From Gavia stellata (taxonomy: Eukaryota > Chordata > Aves > Gaviiformes > Gaviidae), in NCBI RefSeq assembly GCF_030936135.1, contig NC_082605.1, positions 15,210,261-15,274,260 on the forward strand: a stretch of 64,000 bases of DNA, in the 5' to 3' direction. How positions within the stretch are numbered: position 1 is the first letter of the stretch; each line of letters opens with the position of its first letter. Positions 1-11,700 of this stretch are shown piece by piece. Under the pieces are notes generated by a model, which saw only the letters and a list, made by a program, of their open reading frames with translations, did no database searches and was not told the DNA's origin. The translations under genes and the position numbers were made by a program.

Positions 1-806
1 TATAAACAAAAAAATACATGTGCATTTTAATACCCTCTGCTGTACTCAGAAAGACAGCGTGACCTTTTAAATAGATCTACTTCGGAGTATTGCTTATAAA
101 AAGTAGCTGTGTTTGCTTCAACATACTCAATCTTTTGCTGGCTTTTAAATATTTTGCCTTTCCTCATTTCTAGAAGCCTGAGGCTTTCTAGGAAAGGTAT
201 GTTTCTAAGAGACTATTCTGTAAGTAAAAAGCAAGACTGCCTGAATGAGGAGGCCAGGACCACTGGCAGATACTTGGACTTCAGGCGTGGCGTATCTGCT
301 CTCCCAACCATAGCTGTGAAATGAGGTCCCAGTCTTGATTAGTTTTCTAGGAGACCCCACAGGGAATATTCAGCATCTTTGGGATGGCCCAGAGACCAAC
401 CACCCTCCTGCCCTAGGGTGTGGGACTGGCTAGAGGAGGAAAAATGAGATTTTAATATCTTGGTCTGTTTTGACCTAAAGCAAAGCCCAAATTCCTGCTC
501 AGTCTGCCTGGAAATGCTTATAAATCCCCCAATTCCTGGGAGGCTTGTGGTAAAATTATGAATCTGCAGTCCTGGCCCAAATTGTTTCCACTTCTGATTA
601 TGCTCCATCCCAATCTTTTGGGGAACAGGGCATTGGGCAGTTTTAGTGCAAAATTAAATGCCTTTGCAAACCTGAATATTGCAAATAATACCTTAAATAT
701 ACCCTACCAGGAGCATAAAACATAGTGTGCTGCTTGGGGTGCTGAGTGGCTTTTGTGCAGCCCAGGGCAAGGAGAAAGGTTTTAGCCTGCACCTGGAGAG
801 GAGGAG

Positions 807-838
<32 letters not shown>

Positions 839-3217
839 CTGGCTCATGCCCAGGGACAGGCATCGGGTACTGGGGCTCAGCTGTGGCCAGAGCTGAGCTA
901 CGCTTCCCTTTGCTGCTGCTGCTTTTTGGTTTTCCCTCACTCGGAGGAGATGCCCTTCACAGAGCACTGATTTAGGATTAAGTGACTTGTCTCTCCATGG
1001 TGGGTTGCCCTGTGAGCCCCTCTGTGTTGGGATCGTGTGCCGTGTGCTGCTCCCTGCACTGCCGCTGGCAGCCTGCTTCACCGTCCTGTTGGGATGGAAA
1101 TAATCCCCAGGAATGTTAAGGGGATTAACGGCCCTGGAAAGGGCAGGTAACCCGAGGGGTGCAGCTCTGCTTACATCTGCCTGCCTGGCTCCAGCCGTTC
1201 TTCACAAGGGGAAAACCAAAAGAGATGATTGAAAAGAAAATTAATCCATAGTTGTTGGGTTTAGAAAGCTGCAGTGTGGAGGTCTGGGCTCCTACCCAGC
1301 ACTTCTCGACTTGCTACTGTGTAGGAGAACGGAGGGTGCAGCAGGACACCATCATTCAGCTGCTTTTTCCAGGTTTTCATGCCTCCTCCCCCTTGGCTTT
1401 TGTTTTGCCAAGTTCTCCTCGATGTCCTGCCCCTCTGTGACCCATGTGCCCTTCCCCTGAGCATCCCTCAGCCCTTTTCCACGCCAGCTGCAAACTGAGT
1501 TTCTCTTCCTTCAGCGCCGTAGGCAGCCCCGCTCCGCAGCGTGCCCTGCCCCGTGCAACGCTGCCCTGTTCGTTCTCGGCATCCTTAACTCACAAAGCTG
1601 TCGATGCCGTCTTCTGCAGCACAGGTCGGTGTTTAGCTTTAGCTGAAATCTATAAAGCGAATGTAGTTTGCAGTCTTTTATTTCTGCTGTCTGTGTAATT
1701 TGAGAACTGATTTTCCAACTAGAGCATCTCGGGAGAGGTTTGTCAATAGGGGCAGATGATGACCAAACTGCTCTTGTTAAAAATATTATATGGGAATCAC
1801 TGTCTGAGCAGAGAATGGGCCTCTGTGAAATGCCATCCACATAAAAAGAGGCAGAAGGCATTATTCTGGGAATAGGATACAAGCTCAGAGGATATTGCTA
1901 TTTGTAATTCTGTGCAGAAACCCTATTACTTGGTAGAAGGGATGAGACTGTGAAAACCTCAGGACGCCCAGGGTCAGAGCCCTGGGTCTGGGTTTGTAAA
2001 ACCACTGACCCAAGGGACCATTTCCTGGGCAGAAATGATCACTTAAAACTGTGGCTACAGGGAAGAACCTCTGGTTTTCTGGATGCCTGGGGTTTATTCA
2101 TGAATGTGTCATTTTTAAGAAACCAACAGATTAACGAAGGGCTGCTGAAAGAAGCTGGTCATGCACGTCCCACAAGTAAGGAGACTGCAAAACCAACACA
2201 CTCAGTCTGGGTCAGCAGAGCCGGTTTAAAGCTATTTACACAAGTAACCTGAGCCTGGGAAATAATGTGAGTTTCTGACACATTTAACTGCAGTCATGGG
2301 GGGAACCTTCCCTTTTCTGGGCTATGGCCCCTGATGGCATCCGTTCCCCCGGGAGCCCTCCTTTCCCCGGAATGAGGGTACCATCCCTCACACCCCTCCT
2401 CCTTGGGAAGGCGGAGAGGAGCGAGCCTGTCCCCACACCCTGCAAGGGTTTGCACGTGCAGGTAGAGGTGCATGGAATCTTTAAACTAGCCTCAGTTCCT
2501 TTTAAGCACTGGTACACGCACATTTCTACCAGTTAACCAGAAGTTAACTTTTTTTTTTTTTCATTTTAGAGCATGAACTTTCAGTCAATGCATTTCCACT
2601 GTCTGAAGTGGAGCTGGAGTTTGGCCCTACAGCTTTTCCCATGAGAGTGTAATGGCAGAAGAGGTCATGCTGTATGTTAAGTCCTACAAAGATTTAAGCT
2701 GAAAGTTTGTCTTTTGTTTTGGATTCTGGAATTTATGGCATTTACTAGTTTGCACGATTTTCCTAACATTAATTAATAGTATTTTAGAAACACAGAATAG
2801 CTGGGGTCGGCATCCTGGGGCAGGGAAACAATTGCGTGTCGGTCTCTGTGAGCCCTGAGAGCAGTTTTTGGGCGTGTGACCGCATTGGGGAGGATCTGCT
2901 GCCAGGAGGATGAGCGAAGCCGGGCACTTGCTTTTGAAAGCCACTTCCTGCATGGTGGGTATGTTCAGGGCAGAGCGAGGCACCCAGGTGCTGGCTTTAG
3001 TAGGTGAGATGTGGGTGCTGCCTCATGCGGAGGCGAGGCTTTGGGCTTGCAGTGACTGGAAGCCCGTTGGCAAGCAAGTCTCTGCAGCTGAGCCCTCAAA
3101 ATGCACCTTAACACCCCAACTAATCCGCATGTGGCTGTTACACAGCCAAGCCCGGAACAGAAAAACCTGTTGTTCCTTCACATTAGCTTAATGACTGTTG
3201 TGGCTTACTGTCCTGGT
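1..3217. other. gene-free GC-rich stretch
   Basis: I find no recognisable exon, RNA gene or intact mobile element here apart from the purine tract listed separately. The open frames are short, overlap on both strands and lack family motifs. A short stretch near 2780-2810 faintly resembles the reverse of an avian CR1 3' end, but it is too degraded to call. Confidence 0.6.
795..838 (+). repeat. purine-only GGA/GGAAGA tract
   Basis: An uninterrupted run of 44 purines on the plus strand is built from GGA and AGAGGA units. Such homopurine tracts can form triplex DNA and often vary in length. It lies in no recognised gene. Confidence 0.9.
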
Positions 3218-3270
3218 GATGGATGATGATGATGTTAATAATAATGATGATGATGATGATGATGATGATA
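3218..3270 (+). repeat. (GAT)n microsatellite with a TAA interruption
   Basis: GAT/TGA trinucleotides run across the interval, broken once by a short TTAATAATAA patch. The final block is a perfect array of about eight units. It lies in gene-free sequence and is a likely polymorphic marker. Confidence 0.9.
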
Positions 3271-3835
3271 TGGTGACCCCAAAGTTTGGCAGATGCTAAT
3301 TGTTACCCTCCCTGGGAGAGATGGTACCAGCTCCCATCCCCACTGTGATTTTCCTCTGCTCTGGTTCCTGTCACGCCGGCAGCTCAGGAGCATCTCATAC
3401 CGATGGCCCTGGCACGTGCCCCCCTGCTTGTCACCAGGCGACCATATCACCGATAAATGATACGCGTGCTCTGGAAAGGAGGCAAAGAGCCTTTGTCTGC
3501 TTTTAATCTATAGTTTTAAATAATTAAGCAAGGCTAATTCTGGTATTTATAATGCAATAGGGTGAATGTAACTCGATGTGGCCGCCGTGGGAAGCGGTTC
3601 CCAGCTATCGGGTGGCTGCATTGGGGCAGCAGGCATGCGTGCCCCGGCTCCTCTCGCCTTTGCTCAGCCCCGATGTTCAGGAATAAACCCAATGAGGTCG
3701 CAGAAAGGGAAAGAAAATGCCAATGGAAATGTAAAACAGGGCAGGGGGACATGGCCCTGCAGCTCCCGGTCCCACTGCCACGCGTCACCGTTCCTGCCTC
3801 TGCCTCACTGCTGAGCATATGCAGGGGATGGGGCT

Positions 3836-3945
3836 GCCCACCAGTACAGCCATTGCTCCCCACCTGTACAGCCAGTGTTCTCCCACCAGTATAGCCTGTG
3901 CTCCCCACCAGCATAGCCAGCCTCCCCAGTCCAACCAGTGCCCCC
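3836..3945 (+). repeat. minisatellite, unit about 22 bp
   Basis: Four to five degenerate copies of a unit reading roughly CCCCACCAGTACAGCCAGTG follow one another. The copies differ by substitutions and by 1-2 nt in length. The array explains the repeated WxYWWG-like peptides in the minus-strand reading frames here, which are therefore not a protein-coding signal. Confidence 0.8.
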
Positions 3946-4229
3946 CAGTCCTGCCCACCCTTGCCGAGCACCGTGCCGCCACTGCAGCCTGTGGGGCCAG
4001 GACCCCCCATTTACACCAGCACCGCACCTGCCTAAGGGGGGCACAGAGTGAGCACTGGGCGCAGCCCGGGCTGCTGACACGCCACCATCTGCAGTCACCC
4101 CCAAATATAAAGAACCCTGATGTCACCACGGTCACCCGCTGAGCTTGGCACTCATGTGCATGTATTTGGAAGAGAGAAATCCCGCTAGGCTTGGGGCTAG
4201 CTGTGCTGTCTGGTGCATAGAAGTTACCG

Positions 4230-4600
4230 GTACGCTGTTTTGTGTTGGCTAATGCTTGAAAATGCTTGTACAGTCAGGCAGCAGCAAGCTCCCCTCTGCC
4301 TGCAGGCGGGCAGGATTGGGTGTGCTGGTTAATCATTTCATTTAATTACCTCGGACTGTGATAAGCAAAGATAACAAGGCTGGGATCCCACTCTGTTAGC
4401 AATCACCAAGGGACGTCAGCCCTGTGCCTTTTGCAAGCGGCATGTGGAGCGGCTTGTTTAGTTTTGTTAAGCAGTGACAGACGCTTAGCAGTCTTTCTCA
4501 GTAATCACAAACTTACTTTTAATATTTCATCAAATATTTGCTCTGTGCGTTTGCCTGCCTATGATAGAGACGCACATCAATCATTAATGAACGTTTTAAG
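4230..4600. promoter_or_regulatory. AT-rich island resembling conserved non-coding DNA
   Basis: Inside GC-rich surroundings this block is AT-rich. It carries homeodomain-type TAATTA (about 4343-4348) and ATTAATGA (about 4582) cores and an AGATAA GATA-type core. That composition is typical of conserved vertebrate enhancers. Conservation cannot be tested here, so the regulatory reading is inference. Confidence 0.25.
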
Positions 4601-4859
4601 GTAGCTCAAAGGTATTTTGTCAAATACAGGGAAAATCCTCCCACCTTGATTTGCAGCGATTGTATTAGCAAGTGCCCCCTGTCCAGCCCAATGCCGCTCC
4701 AAGAAGAAAGTTTGAATTGCAGCGTGGGTTTCCTTGGGGAATTTCTTGTGGGACACAGGTCTGTTTGGAAAGGCAGAAGCAGAAGGGCAGCTTCTCAACC
4801 AGCTACTGAAGTATTAAAGTAACATGATATCTCAAATAAAATTTACACCAGGGTCCAAA

Positions 4860-5350
4860 GTCACCTGTGCATAAATACGTATGCAGTGCAGACGAATCCC
4901 ACGGGGGTTCAGCAGCCCGTCCCCGCAGAGGGGAGCTGGCAGAGACGCGGGGACCCCCCGGGGTGGCTCGGGAGGCCCTGGGCTTACCTGATTTCCGCAG
5001 CGTGGCCCTGGGGAGCCCGGGGGGCAGGTGCTGCCCCGCGCCCCACGACATGGGGCTGAGGGCGCTGAGGCTGCCGCTTCTGCCCAGCTGTGCTCGTGCC
5101 TGCGTGACTTTTTGGCTGGGTCCGATGAAGCTGCCTGGCTCCTGCCAGGTCTCACTGGTGGGAGCGGGGACAGACGATCACGTGGAGGTGGCCACTGCAC
5201 CGGCGCTCCCTCCCCGCGGCTCTCGCCACCCCACGGGGACCCCACTGAGGGCTGGAGCTCAGCTGGCAGCAGCTGGTGGCCTTGCCTGCTCCTCGGTGCC
5301 AGTCCCAAAGGTTCTTCTGCCACCCTGAAAACTTGCTCCCTTTGCTCTTC
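4860..5350. promoter_or_regulatory. CpG-rich patch, candidate promoter
   Basis: CpG dinucleotides are frequent for an avian non-island region and GC content is high. On the minus strand a consensus donor (CAG/GTAAGC, exon edge at 4988) ends an open segment with an ATG at 5051-5049. On the plus strand an acceptor at 5409 and a CAG/GTAAGG donor at 5718 flank another open segment. In human the next gene on this side is FAM107A, transcribed the same way as FAM3D, so this could be an upstream promoter or first exon of FAM107A. No FAM107A coding sequence is visible, so the gene assignment is a guess. Confidence 0.3.
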
Positions 5351-5718
5351 GTTGCTGGATGATGTTTTCCCAGGACGGAGGACGAGCTAATTGTTTTTTC
5401 CCCCCAAAGCAAACAGCTCCGTGCGTGCCCAGGCACCCGAGCAGCCTGCTCAGCACGGCCGTTGCTGCCGGCAGAGAGGTCGCGTCCCTGCTCCACAGAT
5501 GACGATTTCTCCTAAGCGTGCCTTAACCACGCTCCCGGAGAAATCAGATCGCCCCAGAGGAAGCCGCACGCCCACTCTCTTTAGCAACCACTGCAACAGC
5601 CAAGCCCGGCACCAGGGCAACCGCTCGAGTTATCGTGATTATTCCCTGGCATGTTGCAACACCCCGTCATCTACCAACTGCTGCATGGTCCAGGGGGAGC
5701 AGCTTCTGCACCCCGCAG

Positions 5719-8700
5719 GTAAGGGCTGTGGGAGGGAGAAGCAGACCCTGCATGGGGGCCATGGGCATCCTGGTGGCACCAGGGCTGTGCCATGCCGCTG
5801 CATCGCTGCCCCAGGCTCCCAATGTCCCAGGTCTCATCATGCTGAGATGCAGCCCCTGCCTGGACTGGGACCCTCATCCCCATCGTTGCTGTGGCTGGAG
5901 GTACCATGTCGGCTGTCCCTGAATTGCCACAGCCTGGGAAACCAGAGGGTGCAAAGCTGAGGGAGCTAAACCACCCCAGCAGCTCCTTTGGCTCTTAGAT
6001 GGGTGCTGTGGTCTGTCTCAGCCCAGCTCAGCCCACGTCAGCCTGCAGATGCCCAGCGTTTTGGTCCCAGGAGGTGGGCAGGGATGGGACAAAACCATTT
6101 CCACCCAGAGGAAGGGGATAAGGGAGGCCTGGGGACACTGCTGAGGTGCAGGTATGAGTTGCATTCTCGCACCCACAGATGCATGCACCGGCACGGCCAC
6201 CTTCTGCCCTGATGCTCCTGGCTCCGTGGAGGACTGGAGAAAGGGGCCAGGCTGCCATGGGCATGGGGGTGCTTATTCACTTATTTTCACCACTCCACAT
6301 TTTGCTCCTCTCCACGTCCCAGCATTTTTTCCCCCATCCCAGCCGTGTTTTCCAGCCAAGGACGGAGCAGTGCCGGGTGTGAAGAGAAGCCCCAGCCTCT
6401 CCCAGCTCGCCTCGCCTCCGTGGGGCAGCGCGGGCTGCTGGCACTCACCCGAGCTGCCGCTCCCGGGCTTCCCGCTTCCACTCGGACACTTGGGCTGAAG
6501 GGAATATTCTTTCTGGAAGAAAAGAGAGAGAAATGGGAAAGGACTGCACAGGTATTGCTCTGTTACAGGAGATGAAATGTAGGAGGAGTTGCTGGTCATT
6601 TGCTACTAGATACTTAAAAACAATTTTTTTTTTTTAACCTCCTGACCAGGAACTGTTAAATTTAATTGACGTGGAGCCTCAAGTGCAAGAGATAAGAGGC
6701 AGGCTGGTCCACATTCCCCTGTGTGTGGTTATGTGTGTACGTGTGCTTGCGTGTGCTTGGTCAGCCAGGCCCAACTAGCCGGGTTAGACATGGACAGGGT
6801 TTTGAAGGTCCTGTACAGCTTTTGCCCCTAGACCAAGGCTTTGGCGGAGGAGAGGGCTTTAAGTGGGGAGGCTGTGCAGTTTGTCTGCTCAAACTGCAAC
6901 CTGCCTCGCAGCCCACACGTGCCCCATGAGCTTGTCATGGCCGTGCAGATTCCTGTCATATTGCCCATTGCCCCGTAGCCTGGCAGCTCATTGCATGCTC
7001 CAAAAACCCATTTGGCTCAATTTCAAACTGAAAAAGAGATGGATGCACATCTGTACTACTCCCCTTGGTTTGCCTTTGAACAGGCTAAAGCTCAACACCT
7101 GGTGTTGAGCTTCAGGTCTGTGAGTTCACTGGAGATGTGTCAAAGGGGGAAAAGAGCATCAATTCAAACCCACTTTGAGCTCCTGAGTAGGTGTTGTTAT
7201 GGCTGGTGGATGCGGGAGTGGAAAAGGGCTGTGATCGATCAACATCTGCTTTCGACTGAGTAAAACAAATTGGAAAAAGCAAACTAAATTTTCTGGACAT
7301 ATTTCTGTCTGATATGCCCTACTGCCTGACCAGCTGCACATCTGGGCTCCTCTCTGCAGGGAAGTGGGTTTGTGGAGTGCTTAGGACCTCCCGTCCTGAA
7401 CTAAAGGACTTTTCATGGCAAAGCTCTTTTTCTAGGAGCTCCTTGCACAACAAGTCTCTTTGCTATCTAAATTAGTAAGCAATCTCACCCTCTGCTCCTG
7501 AGTCTTTGGGATTAACAAAAAGCCTTTGTATTCCCCCTGTAGCTCCCTGAAGGTTATTGTGCGAAGGCGGTTGATTGCTGGGTGATATTTATCTGGAGTG
7601 GCTCCTGCAGACAAGGAGTTGCGTCATTCACCAACTGCCCCCGTGTTTCTTATGAAGTGTTTTCATGTCCCAGGAGAAGGTGACACGGGGAGCTCATCCC
7701 AGCATCGCTCATTGCGTCTCCCGTGCCCTGCATGGCCCCGTGTTGCTGTGGCTGCTATGGGGGTTTTGCAGGCGGGGGTCTCATTTGGAGGTGTCACCCC
7801 CAGAAGAGCGAGCCCAGGGGAGTCCCTGTGCCAGGAGCTGGTAGAAGAGCTGGGCGGCTCTGGCACGGCTCTGGCACGGTTCCAGCACGGCTCCGGCTCA
7901 GCTCTCTGGCACGTGTGGCCACAGAGGGCTCATTTCTTGGGACTCGGACTCTGCCCTGCTGAGGAAGTGACGTGGTCTTTTCATTCAATGTGCACGTGGA
8001 GAGAAAATAACGCTGTGCTGAATGTGCACCCGGAGTGTCACTGATGGGTGTCTGTACAGTTAATGAATGAATGCTGGGAAGAGGAAGATGGCTCTGGAGG
8101 AGCCCACAGCCGGGTCCTCATTACTGGGGCTGTACATTAGATTGGCTTTTAGCTGCTGAGTTACTTTGCTAGTGATGCTGGCTGCTGGCTGTCATTTCTC
8201 TAGCCAATTGCTGTGGCACCGGGAGCTTTCTTGTGTGGACATGTCTCCTGTGTATTAAAAAAACCCAGACGTGTCAAGTGAGTACCCAACACAAATACTG
8301 GCTTTTCCGTGGTTGTGTAATGCAGCCAGCCCGACATCAATGCAGTGACAGTGAGATAACGCCACTGCCAAGACGGGCTTGCTGTCCGCCTGGCCGCAGC
8401 GCCGAGGAGCCTCGATGCAAGCTGTGAATTACAGAGCAGACAGCTCTGCCTGGCCCTGCCTGCCTGTATCTTTATTAAATCTCCACTCTCAGCACGGGGT
8501 TGGGAGTGCAGCATCGTTGCCAGTTGTGCCTGGGCTCCCAATCTGCAGACAAAATTCTGGCCCCGCTGGAGTCACCTGGGGCTGGGACTTGAAGGCAGAC
8601 AGTGTTTCATCTCCCGCTGCAGGCAGGTCTTGGAGGTTGGTTAAACATTTCCTCTGCTGGGTTAATGCTAGACGTTGGCTGAGGTCCTGCCTGCGATGGT

Positions 8701-11700
8701 GGGGACCGGCTGGGCAGCCCAGCCCTCCCTCCTGCTCTGTGTGCCCCGGCCCCCAGCACAAACTTCATGCAATCCAGCTACAACCTAAGTAGTCATGCTG
8801 TTTGCACGGTGGTGGTGACCTTGGCGGTGACAAAGCCAAGGTCAGGGGATGTGTAGGCTGGGCAGAGCTCTGCCTGGTCCCAGATACCCCGTCACCTCCG
8901 TGGCACGGGGTGGCTGGAAGCATGCTCCTGCTAATCTCCGCTTGAGCCATTAGTGTGTTTGCAGAGCAGGACGGCTTCTCACACCTCCCTGGCTCGCAGG
9001 AGGGAGTTAATGATTGCCCAGATGATAGAGACTTTTGCCTGCTCCCCGTGGGACAAAGTGGGGGACAGGACTCTGTCCCTGACCCAGCTGGGCATGAGGA
9101 CATGTATTCCAGGAGTCAGAGGGCTTCATTTGTCACAGTGAGGGCTCAGATGGGGAGGGTGTATTGCAGTAAATGGATGGAAAATGCCTGCTATTTCCCA
9201 TAACCTCCTATTTCCATGTGAAAAATCACTTCTGTGTGCAGTGTGACTGCATCTTGCCAGGAGTAAGAAGTAGTAATAAAATCTGGCATCGGATGGTAAC
9301 GCTATGCACCTCTGCAGGTAAGCAGGACATATGCAAGTGGGGCAGGCGGATGAAGGACGAGCTGCACCAAGCCTGGCAGGTGCTTCCATCCATGGCAGCA
9401 GCACCCAGCCCGCAGCAGCCCTGGCTAGGGAATTTCTCCAGCAAGAGAAGGAGGATCCTGGAAACACTGCTGATGGGAGCAGGTACCACTTCCAACCCAC
9501 AGGCCAGCTCCTGCCTGGGATCCCCAGTCTGCTTCGACCATGTCAGTGAGGACACCTACCACTTGAGCTGGAATTAGCCTGGCTATTAAGTGAGGTTAAA
9601 TGCAATAAAGCAACATAAAGAATAAATAGTAAGTAGTCTCATGTTGTACTTTTACCGTTCTACGTTACTCCCAAACATCCTGGGCATCATTATATCCCAG
9701 CAGGACCTTTCCTGGCCCTGACTCCGATGCACAGCAAAGAGCTCCTGAACAAATGTCTGGAGGCAGTTTGGCATGTGCAGGCTGCTTTGAACCACTGGCT
9801 TTAAGCAAGCATCCTCCTCCATGGCTCCCTGCTCAGGGAGTGCAATGCTCCTGCCGCAGCTTAAAGCCAGCCTCCCTGTATAAACCATTAATCAGCGTTA
9901 CTTGTCCTACACGTGGGTACTCCAATATTTACTTGCAGCAAAATTGATAGCTGGTAATGTTGGACCATGTTTGTGCTTTGATGAAAGCGGTTAGGGAAAT
10001 GAGGCATCAGCATGGTCAGAGCGTGAGCCACGGAAAGGACGAGGGGGATGGCTTCAGGCAGGTTCAGATCAATACAGGTGCCATTAAGGCACAGTATCGT
10101 AGCATCTATATTGCACTACAGTCAAAGCCTGAGCTAATAAATTAGGCAGGGAATTGCTGCAATCAGATAATGGTGATAAAGAGGTATTAAAGTGGGCAAA
10201 ATGCCACCAAGGCTGAGAACTGATGTGACTCTCCCACAGACCTGGTTTTGGGAGGGAGGCACCATTAGCAGGGATGGAAGTTGCCCAACCTATTTGGGAG
10301 TAGATGGGCTCAGTGAAAGGTACTTTGTCTGTAAGTTGCTGTAGCAGCTGCTGACATTGGTGTTCGGTGAATGAACACAGACGTTGATTAAAATAGTCTT
10401 ATTGCTTAACCCAGAGGCTTTGAAAGAAGTTGCCATGACCTGGAACAAGGCATTGATGGTTGGCAGATCGAAGCCAGCATTTCTATGTGTGATAAAGCCA
10501 CAAAACATGCAATTTAGAGATTAGCCACATTGTACTCTACTACTGCTTTCAATTAGCCCCAAATACCCTCTCGCTGCTCCTGGTGCTCTGTATGAAAATG
10601 TCTCTTACATGCTCCTTGATGCTGAGATACCATCTAAGCTGTTGCCCAATTCTCCTGTGCTATTGCTGAATTCTGGTCTATCTGTGCTCATTTGCAGCAG
10701 CTGGGAGTGATCCAGAGACCTCAGTGAAATCATCCACTGGAAGAAACTTTTGAGGATTAGTAAGACTTTTTCCCATCTGTGATGTCAATGCACAAAAATC
10801 TGTCAGCTCGATTGTTTTGCTGCAAAGTCTTGCCATGTGGGGTGTTGAGGCTTATTTGATTCAGCAAGCTGGTGCACATGTTTGCTGAGATGACACCATT
10901 TTCTTGTTAAGGAGAAACACAGAGAAAATCGGCAGCATGCCCAAGCACCTAATATTGCTGCTGACTCCCCACTGGCCTCGGCCAGAGGAAGTGCTGCAGT
11001 TTGGATGAATTTCCAAAATCTCTTGAGGGCGAGGAAAGGCAGTATAACAACACCCTCCCTCCAGAGCCGGCAGACTGGGCTCTGGCTTCCCGGTGGCGGT
11101 CACGACGTAGCTGCTATCAGGGCTGTTGCGAGAAACTGCGCGTTTCTCTCTCTTGCAGGGGCAGAGCGATGCTGGGTTTGGGAGAGTTACTCCCTGGTGG
11201 GGAGCTTGACCGTGCACATTCCTCTGCTCCCAGCTCATTATGGGACACTGTTATTTTGGCAGGTTTTGCAACGGGGACTGGCAGGCACCCAGGAATCGAT
11301 GTCCAGGCACATCCCGGTGCTCCTGAGCCAGCAGCTATGAAATCTGCTGCCGCGGCACTGCCCTTGTCATGGGAAGGGGTCTCAGCAGGGGGAGAGCAGC
11401 GGGTGGCACCTGGCCAAACCCCCCCCAGCCCCTCCGAACCGCGGGCGCTTGCTCCATCCCAGCGCCCAGCCCCGTCTCTCCCTGTCCCGAGCTGCCGCTG
11501 CTCTGCCGCCCTTGTCCAGCCCTCCATACACACCTGCCCAGGGGTGAGCAGGTTTCTCAAGCAAAGCTGGGAGCTTGTATTACTCCTGGTCCCTGGCCAC
11601 AACCATAGCTGATCTCACTATCAGATTGCAATGGGCTTTAAGAAATATCGAGTTATTGGTGTAACATTTCATTACTGGTCTTTTGACCTCTACGGATCTG

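Noticed and set aside
3785-4104. Minus-strand frames with repeated tryptophan/tyrosine/glycine peptides resembling a repeat protein
   Set aside because: The periodicity is fully explained by the 22-bp minisatellite.
11001-11612. 203-residue plus-strand open frame with an overlapping 161-residue minus-strand frame
   Set aside because: Both strands are open, the peptide is proline/alanine-rich without domain signatures, and no clear splice sites frame it.
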